The notes: generated by a model from the sequence alone, not told the origin. A stretch of DNA of 7,063 nt from an uncultured Eubacteriales bacterium (GCA_900554405.1 USHI01000065.1:1-7063); one strand, 5' to 3'. Numbered from the stretch's first letter, positions 1 to 7,063 are shown. Numbers and translations are program-made.

Positions 1-593
1 TTTACATAAATGTCAAGCTGATAAATATGCGCGGTAGACTCCGGAATGGTTGCAATTGCAATTGGCATGATCGCAACTAATGCCTCGATGGAGAACTTTG
101 GCAAAGAGAATGCCGGAAGCGCAAAGATGGAGCCGTCTCCGAGTTTCCATACCGAAGCTTCCAATGCCGATGCAGGAACCTGACGGAACAAATTGACATC
201 GGCTGCGAAATAAAGAACTGCCGCGACCGCGCAGCCGGTGAGCGCACCCAGAAGCAGCGGCAACTGACCGAGAAGTCCTTTCAGATAGCGGGAGTAAATC
301 ACCGTAGAAAGTAAAGTTACCAAGGAAACCACGATCCACCAGCCCTGCTCGGCGGAATGAGCGGTTGCGCCCTCCGCTAACTGCGGAATGGCATCGCCCA
401 AAGCGTTGCCGGCGAGGGTCAGTCCGATAATCATTGCAACCGAACCGGTAATGCTGGCAGGAAGGAGCTTTTCAACCGCCTTGGAGCCTGCATACTTGAC
501 AATCAAACCGGCTGCAATCGAAACAAATCCCGACATAATAATGCCGAACTGTGCCTCTCGAATCGCAATCTGCGGCAGAATGCCGTCTGTCAT
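1..593 (-). CDS. NCS2 uracil permease, internal fragment (both ends missing)
   Basis: This is the middle of a nucleobase:cation symporter-2 (NCS2) permease, an inner-membrane protein that imports uracil or a related base. It reads from base 593 leftward for 197 codons without a stop and leaves the window. Hydrophobic segments lie at about residues 16-34, 44-61, 80-96 and 103-123, and a further one runs into the motif IPESTAHIYQL. In that motif E185 and H189 have the E-x3-H spacing of the uracil-binding Glu241/His245 of E. coli UraA, which favours uracil over xanthine. Compared with UraA (429 residues), roughly the first 75 and last 175 residues are absent. The ATG at 593 is probably an internal Met: there is no ribosome binding site before it, and the bases upstream are addA. 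Ile codons are 16 ATT, 5 ATC and 0 ATA by hand count, unlike the other genes here. Family assignment is confident; exact substrate is inferred. Confidence 0.85.
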   Translation of the reverse strand, partial: MTDGILPQIAIREAQFGIIMSGFVSIAAGLIVKYAGSKAVEKLLPASITGSVAMIIGLTLAGNALGDAIPQLAEGATAHSAEQGWWIVVSLVTLLSTVIYSRYLKGLLGQLPLLLGALTGCAVAAVLYFAADVNLFRQVPASALEASVWKLGDGSIFALPAFSLPKFSIEALVAIMPIAIATIPESTAHIYQLDIYV

Positions 594-3105
594 GGCATAT
601 CCCTTCGCGGCGCACCGGCGTGATCCCGCTTTCCTTTTTGCCGCGCGCTATACGTTCGCGCCCGCCGGCAACAAAGCAGACCTTGAATTCAAGCCCCTTG
701 GATTTATGCACGGTAGCGATGGTAACGCAATCCGAATCGCCGGTGCCTGCGGCGGATTTCGTTTTTTTGTCCGGAGAGAATATCCTGCGCAGATAAACGG
801 TAAATCCGCCAAGCCCCTTATACGATGTCCCGTCCGAGGCGACAGCGTAAGAATAAAGCCGCATCAGGTTGCGCGTTCCTCCGGTGGCGGCGCAAATACG
901 GTAAAGCCCGGAGGAAATAAAGAACCCCTGCAGGAATTCCGAAGCGCTCCTGCCCGCGCTTTCGAACCGCCACTCGCACACGCGCTTTACAAAAGCACGG
1001 CATTTCGCACAAAGGCTCCGGATCCCGGCGGATTTCGACTTCACACGGAAGCGAGCACCGTGTTGCCGTTTATTTATTGCGGGAATTGTACACGCGTTAA
1101 CCGAACCCCAGAGCGTGCGCCCCTTCTGCCCGAGGCGGATACGGTATAGCTCGTCCGAATCGAAATTGCAGATCGGGCTTCGCATCAGCGCGCAAAGCGA
1201 AATGTCGTCCGTCGGGTCGTCTATCGCACAGAGCGCGGAATAGGCAAGCAGCATTTCGGGATTGCCGACAAAGCTTTCGTCCGATTCGCTTTTATAAGGT
1301 ATTCCGTGGCGTGCAAACGCCTTTTCCAGTTCGGCGGTACGGCCGTGCGTTACCGAAAACAGAACGGCAAAATCCGAATAAGTAAAGCGGCTCCCGTCGC
1401 CGGAGCAATCCTCCGCCATAAGCCTTTCGATCTCGCAAGCAATATATTCCGCTTCCGCGCGATTGGCAAGCACACGCGGGTTTTCGCCCTCCTCCGGGTA
1501 TTCGGGCTCCTCCGCCGCCGCGACAACCACCGGGTACATTCTTCCCCCGGCGCTTTTGCGGAAGATAAGCTTATCCGCGAACTCCGAAGCATAGGGCGTA
1601 TCTGCCGTCAGCCTTTCGAACATATGGTTTACATAATCTATAATTGGCTTATCGCACCGAAAGTTTTCGTTCAGAAGAACGCAGGCATTTCCTCCGCGGT
1701 ATTGCCGCAGGTCGGCGCCGGGTGCAGCGCTTTTGTATTTATTTCTGTAACCCAGAAATATATCCGGATATGCGTTGCGGAAGCGGTAAATGCTCTGCTT
1801 GACATCGCCGACCATAAACCTGCTTCCGCCGCCGGAAAGCAGCGTGAAAATGCGGTCCTGCATCGGGTTGACATCCTGATATTCATCTATGAGTATTTCC
1901 TTGAAGCGTGTGCGGAGATAAAGGCAAAGCTCGGTGGGAACTCGTTCGCCGCAATCGTTTCGCGTTTCCAGCAGGCGCAGCGCCATACGTTCGCAGCCCG
2001 AAAAATCTATCCGGCAGCGGCGCTTCTTTTCGGCTTCGTACGTTTCGGAAAGCTTTTTTATAAAATCCGACACCGCTCGCACAACAGCGGCGCATTCGCG
2101 CGTTTTTTCGGCAACGAACGCTTCGGGTCCGAAGTTCATTGCCGCGACGGAATTATTCAGCGCCTTGAATATCCTGCCCTTTTCGTCTGCAAGCTCTTCG
2201 GCACGTTCGGTATATTCCTGCGGCAGATCCTTTTTTCTGAACGTTATTTTCGAAACGAACCTCTTGCCCGCGAGGTTTACATAATCGCAGCAAAGGCATT
2301 CCTTTACCGCTTCGTCGAATTCAGAAGCAATATCGCCCGCATTTTTTGTGAGCGTGTCGATATTCAGCCCGGCGACATCCGAAAACCATTTATACATCCG
2401 TTCCCGAAGGGAATCCAAATCCGCTTCGAACGCACGCCGCAGCCGCGCGGCGGCGGGAACCGCAAAAGCCCCGCTTTTTTCGATGGTTTCGGCATCCCTT
2501 TCATAATTCCGCGCACATTCGAGCAGCAGCCCGAAAGGATCGTCCAGCGCCGAAAGATGATAATAAAGCGAAAGCATTTCCCCCGCAAGGCGCTTGTCAT
2601 CCTTTCTGGCGGAAAAATTATCCGCAAGCAGCGCAAAGCCTTTGTCGCCGGAAGCATACCCGCGTGCGATAAGCTCGTTTGCGATATCCGAGAGCATTTC
2701 GGCGGATTCGACCTCATCCAGTATCGTGGCGTGCGGCGGCAGACCGAGCAGTGCAAAGTTTTCCTTGACAAGCTCGTAGCAATACGCCGATATAGTGCAG
2801 ATATTCGCCTCCGGAACGCGCGTTATCTGGTTTCGGATATGCATATCCGAAGGGTTCAGCGCCGAAAGCCGTGAAAGCTTTTTATAAAGCTTGCTTTTCA
2901 TATCCGCTGCGGCGGAGCGCATGAAGGTGACAACAAGGTAATCGTTTATATCGTTGCCCTCCGCGATCTTGCGGACAAGCCGTTCGGTAAGCACGGTCGT
3001 CTTGCCGCTGCCCGCACCGGCGCTCACGATAACATCGCAGTTTTCGATATCCCGCGCAAGTCGCTGCGCTTCGGTAAGCTCATTCTTCATCGCCGGCATA
3101 TTCAT
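472..3105 (-). CDS. addA: AddA helicase-nuclease subunit, truncated and running into foreign sequence
   Basis: AddA is the ATP-driven 3'-5' helicase and one of two nucleases of AddAB, which resects double-strand breaks for RecA loading. Visible motifs, numbered from ATG 3105, are: a Q-motif-like LTEAQ near 10-14; Walker A GAGSGKT at 30-36; motif Ia-like VVTFMRSAAADMK; Walker B DEYQDVN from 407; motif III GDVKQSIYRFR from 433; NFRC at 481-484; and HKSKGLEF at 800-807. AddA similarity ends near residue 836 (base ~600). The last ~41 codons, to the stop at 472, are an out-of-frame reading of the permease and are not AddA. Missing are motif VI (usually LLYVALTRA) and the C-terminal RecB-type nuclease; B. 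subtilis AddA is ~1230 residues. ATG 3105 is chosen for its GGGGGTGA site five bases upstream; GTG 3114 and ATGs 3099 and 3090 are alternatives. It overlaps the end of addB by 26 bases. As written, the product could not be a complete AddA. Confidence 0.9.
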   Translation of the reverse strand: MNMPAMKNELTEAQRLARDIENCDVIVSAGAGSGKTTVLTERLVRKIAEGNDINDYLVVTFMRSAAADMKSKLYKKLSRLSALNPSDMHIRNQITRVPEANICTISAYCYELVKENFALLGLPPHATILDEVESAEMLSDIANELIARGYASGDKGFALLADNFSARKDDKRLAGEMLSLYYHLSALDDPFGLLLECARNYERDAETIEKSGAFAVPAAARLRRAFEADLDSLRERMYKWFSDVAGLNIDTLTKNAGDIASEFDEAVKECLCCDYVNLAGKRFVSKITFRKKDLPQEYTERAEELADEKGRIFKALNNSVAAMNFGPEAFVAEKTRECAAVVRAVSDFIKKLSETYEAEKKRRCRIDFSGCERMALRLLETRNDCGERVPTELCLYLRTRFKEILIDEYQDVNPMQDRIFTLLSGGGSRFMVGDVKQSIYRFRNAYPDIFLGYRNKYKSAAPGADLRQYRGGNACVLLNENFRCDKPIIDYVNHMFERLTADTPYASEFADKLIFRKSAGGRMYPVVVAAAEEPEYPEEGENPRVLANRAEAEYIACEIERLMAEDCSGDGSRFTYSDFAVLFSVTHGRTAELEKAFARHGIPYKSESDESFVGNPEMLLAYSALCAIDDPTDDISLCALMRSPICNFDSDELYRIRLGQKGRTLWGSVNACTIPAINKRQHGARFRVKSKSAGIRSLCAKCRAFVKRVCEWRFESAGRSASEFLQGFFISSGLYRICAATGGTRNLMRLYSYAVASDGTSYKGLGGFTVYLRRIFSPDKKTKSAAGTGDSDCVTIATVHKSKGLEFKVCFVAGGRERIARGKKESGITPVRREGICHDRRHSAADCDSRGTVRHYYVGICFDCSRFDCQVCRLQGG
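594..603. other. Junction between addA and the permease fragment
   Basis: To the right, the minus strand reads as AddA in one frame, ending around ...REGI. To the left, from about GYAMTDG, it reads as an NCS2 permease in another frame. No stop codon, ribosome binding site, promoter, terminator or inverted repeat separates them. The breakpoint can be placed only within about ten bases, because a few residues (GI on the AddA side, GYA on the permease side) could belong to either source. It may be an assembly chimera or a real deletion or recombination joint. Confidence 0.8.
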
Positions 3106-6100
3106 CGGATTCACCCCCGTTCCCGACGCCGAAGCTGCTTTTGCGGCAGACCGGCTTCATAATACAGTATTTGCACGGGCTTTCCTTTGCCCCCGTGCAG
3201 GGCGCAATATCCGTTTTACCGTCGAGTATCCTGTTGCCCACATCGACAACATATTCGCCGACCGTTTTGCGGACGGATTCGAATCCTTCCTCGGAAAGAA
3301 CGTATTTTTCGTAGCTTTTATGTATTCCGCTCTTCGTGAGCTTTATGGGAAGAAATACGCGACTGCCCATCGCGTCGATAATGTCCGTATTGTCGAGCAC
3401 GAGCCCGCGGCGCGGGTATTCCGGTGCTTCCGGATCCCTTTCCTTTGCGTTAATGTCGCGTTCCGCTTCGGCAACGGAAACATATACCGCCGCCGCGGGG
3501 ATCGTTCCGTTTGAATCGCAATAGGCAAAGAGATAATGCAGCATCTGCGTGTCGAAGCCCTCGCCGACCCTGTTCGGGTCAAGCGATTTATCGTATGTCT
3601 TGTAATCGACCACGCGCGCATATTTTCTGCCGTCCGGCGCCGTATAAATATCGACCCTGTCGATACTGCCGGTAAGGAACACGCTTCCCTTTTCGCATTT
3701 GAACCTTATCGCATTCGTATCCGGATCGCGCAGACCGATACGGTATTCGAATCCGCTCGGCACAAAACTGCCTTTTGAAAGCTCGACGCAGATCTCCTTC
3801 GCGGCGCGGCGAACGGTATCGTCCGCAAGGCGGAAGGTGTTCATGAACTGCTTATCGGCTGCCGCCTCCTTGCCGAGAAAGCTTTGGAAATAGTCCTCGG
3901 AAAGCTTGTTCATGCGCGAGTCAAGCTCGGCATCCGTTGGGGCGATAAACCGCCCGTTTTGCACGCAGCCGCGAACGGTATCGCAAAGCATTTTGTGGAC
4001 ATATTGCCCTATGTTTGCGCCTTCCCAACGGTTTTCCTTTTTTTCCTTCAACAAAAGCAGCTTTTCCCCGAAATAGGAAAAAGGGCAGCCGATATACTTT
4101 TCGAAAGAGGTTGGCGAAAGCGTGACTCTGTCGGCACGGAATATTATACGCGAACGCGGATCGTAAGCCGAAGGCGCACTGTCATAAAACAGCACTCCGC
4201 GCTGTACAAGCGCTCTGCCGATAAGCTCTCTTTGCACGCCGCGGCGCATAAGCGGGTACATAGCGGCGACCGATTGCGCTGTCGAAACAAGGGCGCTGCC
4301 GTTTTCCTCGCATACATTCGGAAGCAAACGCCTTGCGGCATACCATGCGCCGCTCTTGCGCAGCTCCTCGCCGCCGATATCGCTTTCCGGCGAAATGAGC
4401 ACAAGCGACTGCGTGGGCGCGGCAAACGCGGCATACACCAAAAACATATTGCTGTTGATTTCCTTTTCGGCACCGTCGGAAATGCAAAGCTCCGCGCTTT
4501 CGAGCAGGGATTCCTCGTATCTGTCGAAAAATTCGTTCTTCTGCGGCAGCGCGGGGAATTCCCCGTCGCACATACCCAGCACGATCACCAGCTTTTTATT
4601 ACCCGCACGCATAAGCGAGGCGGAGCCGAAGGTGACCGCATCGTTCACGGCGGGAATAGCGCCGCCCGGGCAGCGCCCGCACATAAGCTTTATCAACCCG
4701 GAAACGCGTGCGGGAGTAACTTTATATGTACCGCAAAGCGAGTAAAGATCGTCAATTATGCCGATAACAAGCTTCCAAAGCTGTATTTCACGGTCGGCTT
4801 CCTCCCGCCGCCCGTGCTTAAGCAGCCTTTGTGCCCGCCGGCGAAGTGTTTCGTCGCAGCCGTATTTTATCAGGAACCCGTATATGAATTCGGCGTAATG
4901 CGCGGCAGTATCCTCGCCATGCCCCAGCCCCTCATAAAGCTCGGAAAGCATGGGGGAAAGCTTTCTTTTGGCGCGGTTTACGGTTTTGAGCTGCCTTTCC
5001 GCGCGCTCCGAAAGCCCGTTTTCGTTATATCCCTCCGGGTCGAGCTGCCAGTCCGTATCGGATATCCAGGTCTTTCCGCGGAGCTTCCAGGCATCCGCAT
5101 AGGAAATGAGCGCATCGCATTCGACGGTGGTAAGCCGTGCGAATCCGCTTTTCAGCACCTTTTTGACACTCGCGAGTGAAAAGCCGTCCGAAACGGCATC
5201 GATACACCCGGTGATAAAGGATATAAGCGGCTTTGATTCCGTATCCTCCTTTGCGGAAATATACACGGGAATACCGTCGCGCCGGAACGCGGCGGCAACA
5301 AGCCCGCGGTATTTATCGGGATCACCGGCAAGCAGCGCGATATCGCGGTAGCGCCCGCCCGCGCGGACATAGGCGGATATCACCGCTGCTGCTGCATCGA
5401 CCTCGCCGAAACGGTCGGCGGCGGTTATAAAGCGCACGCTTCCGTCCGCACCAAGGTATTCCGAAGCGCCGTCCGCCCAAAGCGAGCGTTCCAGCGCCGC
5501 AAGGCAGTTGCCCGAAAACCTTCGCACATCCGGAAGATATATATCCTCGCATTCATGCGGGGAAAAGCTTTTGATTATTTCGGCGCATTTTGCATTTTCG
5601 GCAAAAAACGGGCGCCGCAGGGGTGTATCCTTCTCGCACGCGAAGGTGATAAACAGCTCTGCACACTGCGCTGCAAGCTCCTTTATCACCGCATATTCCT
5701 GCGCGGTAAAGGTATAATAGCTATCGATAAACACATATGAACCGCGGAAAAAGGGTTTGGAGTGCAGCTCCTCGGCAAGCCGAGTGAGCCCGTCGCGCGG
5801 GTCCGCCCCGGTTTCGGCGAGCTTTTCCTCATACTGCGAATAAAGCAGAGCGATATCCGAAAGCTTGCGTTTCACACGGGATTCCTCCCGCGGGATCAGT
5901 GCGCAAGCCCCGCGCAGCTCCTTTGTGCCGATCATGCGCGCCTTCAGGCGGGAAAACAGCGTGTAAAGCGAATCGGCAAATTCCTCCTCGCCGCAAACCG
6001 GGGCATATTCGGAAAGGCTTTCGCGGGATGCCGCAGAGATCAGCGAAAGCAGCGCGGCTCTTCCGCTTTCCCGAACCGTCTGCGCGGTAAGCCCGCCGTA

Positions 6101-6322
6101 TTCGCGTGCGACACGGTTGGGCAGGCGCTCGAAGTTCAGTACCTCGCAATACATATTGCATTCATCGCCGAAGCGTTCGCAAAGCAGCGATTCACGCTCG
6201 ACAGACTGCTGTTCGGGCACGATAAGAAAGCAGCGCTTTCCGCTTTTGATCGCCTTCCCCAGATATTCCATTATAACCTCGGTCTTGCCGCTGCCGCAGG
6301 GACCGATAATACGCCGAAGCAA
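3080..6322 (-). CDS. addB: AddB, nuclease and Chi-scanning subunit of AddAB
   Basis: AddB pairs with AddA: it cuts the 5' strand and, in B. subtilis, holds Chi. Numbering here is from TTG 6322 (1080 residues; B. subtilis AddB is ~1166). The N-terminus MLRRIIGPCGSGKT carries Walker A at 7-14. GMCDGEFP near the middle matches the family's G-x-x-DG-x-x-P block. The C-terminal RecB-type nuclease has IDRVD (D888), VDYKT (D906, K908) and QML (Q926). Four cysteines, C746 (in GCPFSYF), C1050, C1053 and C1059 (CKYCIMKPVC), match the known iron-sulfur staple that joins the two ends of the nuclease domain. It appears intact and active. TTG 6322 is chosen because GGTGGTGA precedes it by five bases and it gives the usual short family N-terminus. 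GTG 6331 (4-base overlap with spoIIR) and GTG 6334 are alternatives. The start is less certain than the identity. Confidence 0.95.
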   Translation of the reverse strand: MLRRIIGPCGSGKTEVIMEYLGKAIKSGKRCFLIVPEQQSVERESLLCERFGDECNMYCEVLNFERLPNRVAREYGGLTAQTVRESGRAALLSLISAASRESLSEYAPVCGEEEFADSLYTLFSRLKARMIGTKELRGACALIPREESRVKRKLSDIALLYSQYEEKLAETGADPRDGLTRLAEELHSKPFFRGSYVFIDSYYTFTAQEYAVIKELAAQCAELFITFACEKDTPLRRPFFAENAKCAEIIKSFSPHECEDIYLPDVRRFSGNCLAALERSLWADGASEYLGADGSVRFITAADRFGEVDAAAAVISAYVRAGGRYRDIALLAGDPDKYRGLVAAAFRRDGIPVYISAKEDTESKPLISFITGCIDAVSDGFSLASVKKVLKSGFARLTTVECDALISYADAWKLRGKTWISDTDWQLDPEGYNENGLSERAERQLKTVNRAKRKLSPMLSELYEGLGHGEDTAAHYAEFIYGFLIKYGCDETLRRRAQRLLKHGRREEADREIQLWKLVIGIIDDLYSLCGTYKVTPARVSGLIKLMCGRCPGGAIPAVNDAVTFGSASLMRAGNKKLVIVLGMCDGEFPALPQKNEFFDRYEESLLESAELCISDGAEKEINSNMFLVYAAFAAPTQSLVLISPESDIGGEELRKSGAWYAARRLLPNVCEENGSALVSTAQSVAAMYPLMRRGVQRELIGRALVQRGVLFYDSAPSAYDPRSRIIFRADRVTLSPTSFEKYIGCPFSYFGEKLLLLKEKKENRWEGANIGQYVHKMLCDTVRGCVQNGRFIAPTDAELDSRMNKLSEDYFQSFLGKEAAADKQFMNTFRLADDTVRRAAKEICVELSKGSFVPSGFEYRIGLRDPDTNAIRFKCEKGSVFLTGSIDRVDIYTAPDGRKYARVVDYKTYDKSLDPNRVGEGFDTQMLHYLFAYCDSNGTIPAAAVYVSVAEAERDINAKERDPEAPEYPRRGLVLDNTDIIDAMGSRVFLPIKLTKSGIHKSYEKYVLSEEGFESVRKTVGEYVVDVGNRILDGKTDIAPCTGAKESPCKYCIMKPVCRKSSFGVGNGGESDEYAGDEE
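3111..3118 (-). promoter_or_regulatory. addA ribosome binding site inside addB
   Basis: The minus strand reads GGGGGTGA, one mismatch from the full Shine-Dalgarno GGAGGTGA, five bases before ATG 3105. It lies within the last codons of addB, so ribosomes finishing addB reach it directly. It decides the addA start over GTG 3114, which the site itself overlaps. Confidence 0.7.
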
Positions 6323-6327
6323 TATCT

Positions 6328-6335
6328 TCACCACC
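6328..6335 (-). promoter_or_regulatory. addB ribosome binding site on the spoIIR stop codon
   Basis: The minus strand reads GGTGGTGA, one mismatch from GGAGGTGA, five bases before TTG 6322. It contains the spoIIR stop (TGA, 6330-6328), so a ribosome ending spoIIR sits on it. This layout repeats that at addA and supports the TTG start and translational coupling. Confidence 0.6.
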
Positions 6336-6903
6336 CGAGAAGTTCAAGTAATCTGAAACGGAATCTGTAACCGGAGCTTGTAAACACGCGTGAGGAACGC
6401 CTGTCCACGCCGACAACGGTGCAATCCTCGCCCTTTGCCACGCCGGAGCAAAGCGGAGGAAAGAGTATGCACCACCAGTTTTGCCCGCCGCCGGTGCCCA
6501 GAACGACACGCAGCGAAAGATAGTTCCCCGCAGGGAGAGAAAAACCGTCGTAAACTCTTTCGGGATAATCCTCGTTGCCCAAAAGAACCTCGGCGGTATA
6601 GGGCGCACCAAGCTCGGAAAGGGTACGGTCGGCGACCGTTTTGATCCTGTCGAGCCCGGATGCAAGCAGCAATTCCGCCTCCTCGCGGCTTTCGGATTCT
6701 CCGAAAAGATCCGCGCATTCGGAAAGTATCGCATCACGGACAGAAAGCTTGACGGACTGATCGTATTCGCCGTCGCTTTCGGCAAGCACATGAAGCCGTA
6801 TCACGCTTTCGTAAACACGCGCCTCCGTTCCCGGCAGGAACCTGTCGGCAACGGTCATAAGTAAAAAGCAGGAGCAGAAAAGTGCAAGGCATTTGATCTT
6901 CAC
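6328..6903 (-). CDS. spoIIR: Stage II sporulation protein R (SpoIIR)
   Basis: SpoIIR is made in the forespore, exported into the space between forespore and mother cell, and triggers SpoIIGA to cleave pro-sigma-E. The 191-residue protein is full length. It has a short basic start (K2, K4), a hydrophobic export segment at about 5-18, the family block from R36 (RLHVLAESD, then DQ, KL and RD at 48-57), a PAGNYLSLRV stretch, and the hallmark NWWCILFPPLC at 142-152 with cysteines 145 and 152. These blocks make the assignment near certain. The GTG start at 6903 is preceded by AAAGGA with a ten-base spacer, weaker than the addB and addA sites. A sigma-F-like promoter lies just upstream, as expected for this gene's family. 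It follows ispE by 58 bases and its stop lies within the addB ribosome binding site. Confidence 0.96.
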   Translation of the reverse strand: MKIKCLALFCSCFLLMTVADRFLPGTEARVYESVIRLHVLAESDGEYDQSVKLSVRDAILSECADLFGESESREEAELLLASGLDRIKTVADRTLSELGAPYTAEVLLGNEDYPERVYDGFSLPAGNYLSLRVVLGTGGGQNWWCILFPPLCSGVAKGEDCTVVGVDRRSSRVFTSSGYRFRFRLLELLGW

Positions 6904-6913
6904 GGTAAAAATT

Positions 6914-6919
6914 TCCTTT
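6914..6919 (-). promoter_or_regulatory. spoIIR ribosome binding site
   Basis: The minus strand reads AAAGGA, ten bases before GTG 6903. The core is modest and the spacing long, so translation may be moderate. No better start or site is visible nearby. Confidence 0.5.
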
Positions 6920-6933
6920 CGTTCGTTTGAGAA

Positions 6934-6963
6934 AATTCTTGCCGTAAAGCAGCGCCGTTATTC
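6934..6963 (-). promoter_or_regulatory. Candidate sigma-F promoter of spoIIR
   Basis: On the minus strand, GAATA (6963-6959) is followed after exactly 15 bases by GGCAAGAATT (6943-6934). The B. subtilis sigma-F consensus is GYWTA-N15-GGNNANANTW. The -10 element fits at every fixed position and the -35 at four of five. Transcription would start near 6927, before the spoIIR ribosome binding site. The -35 overlaps the ispE stop codon. spoIIR belongs to the sigma-F regulon in B. subtilis, so motif, spacing and gene agree. No start-site data support it yet. Confidence 0.6.
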
Positions 6964-7063
6964 ACATTGTGCGGCACTCGACCGAAAAATACCCTTCGGC
7001 GCGGAGCACCTTCGCCGCATTTGCGGCGGAAAGCTCGTTTTCGAAAACGCCGTATACGGCGGG
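6962..7063 (-). CDS. ispE: C-terminal end of IspE (CDP-methylerythritol kinase), partial
   Basis: Only the last 33 codons and the TGA stop (6964-6962) are in the window; the gene continues past the right edge. The visible residues begin PAVYGVFENEL and include AAKVLRAEGYF. This resembles the end of the GHMP-kinase fold of IspE, where a glycine/serine-rich SGSGP loop leads into a [TA]-V-[FY]-G-[LIV]-F strand and a final helix. IspE phosphorylates 4-diphosphocytidyl-2-C-methyl-D-erythritol in the MEP isoprenoid pathway in the cytoplasm. From memory, ispE lies close to spoIIR in many clostridia, which supports the call. The alternative considered was a SPOR-type peptidoglycan-binding domain, which has a similar short strand-helix pattern; the PAVYGVF strand fits IspE better. 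With so few residues this is likely but not certain. Confidence 0.7.
   Translation of the reverse strand, partial: PAVYGVFENELSAANAAKVLRAEGYFSVECRTM

Noticed and set aside
13..339. Minus-strand frame of 108 codons in the left end
   Set aside because: It is an alternative frame of the permease, whose own frame gives membrane segments and the E-x3-H motif, while this one gives an Arg/Ser/Cys-rich sequence.
472..597. The last ~41 codons of the addA open frame as genuine AddA
   Set aside because: The residues after REGI do not resemble AddA, and the same bases in another frame encode clear NCS2 permease sequence.
1306..2874. Long plus-strand open frame of 522 codons opposite addA
   Set aside because: It lies wholly opposite a well-supported AddA reading, shows no recognisable motif and has the low-complexity Arg/Ala-rich composition of an antisense shadow in GC-rich codon-biased DNA.
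3884..5179. Long plus-strand open frame of 431 codons opposite addB
   Set aside because: It is opposite intact, motif-bearing AddB sequence; its translation matches no family I know and is rich in residues produced by reading addB codons backwards.
6941..6961. Possible hairpin terminator after ispE
   Set aside because: No convincing stem forms, the T-rich stretches that follow are not preceded by a paired stem, and the bases are better explained by the sigma-F-like promoter.
6962..7063. SPOR domain reading of the right-edge protein end
   Set aside because: The strand-helix pattern is similar, but the opening PAVYGVF fits the strand after the IspE SGSGP loop, and ispE next to spoIIR is a familiar clostridial order.
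1..7063. A novel defence, CRISPR or mobile system
   Set aside because: No direct repeat array, transposase, integrase, toxin-antitoxin pair or unassigned gene cluster is present; the bases are fully used by known housekeeping and sporulation genes.

Overview
The window looks like chromosomal DNA from an endospore-forming member of the Clostridia (Firmicutes), probably a gut-type Oscillospirales relative. The signs are a complete spoIIR, AddAB-type (not RecBCD) recombination genes, an ispE end, strong GGAGGTGA-like ribosome binding sites and a mid-50s GC content judged by eye. Everything I can support is coded on the minus strand, so the genes read from right to left.

From the right edge: the last 33 codons of ispE (isoprenoid synthesis by the MEP pathway), a 58-base gap holding a near-perfect sigma-F promoter, spoIIR (forespore-to-mother-cell sporulation signal), addB, then addA. 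The junctions are tight. The addB ribosome binding site lies on the spoIIR stop codon. The addA start lies inside the end of addB. spoIIR-addB-addA is therefore probably one transcription unit. AddB keeps its Walker A motif, its nuclease residues and all four iron-sulfur cysteines. AddA keeps its helicase motifs up to the HKSKGLEF block.

addA then stops being addA. At about base 594-603 the sequence changes within a few bases to the middle of an NCS2 uracil permease in a different reading frame, which runs off the left edge. Both genes are cut in mid-domain, and Ile and Leu codon use changes sharply at the same place. This is either an assembly chimera or a real deletion/recombination joint. 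The window alone cannot decide, and the left 600 bases should not be treated as the natural neighbour of addA until checked.

I found no CRISPR array, mobile element, RNA gene or unknown defence-like system. The most useful observations are the addA/permease joint and the sigma-F promoter that may place recombination genes under forespore control. No stretch over 300 bases lacks a gene.
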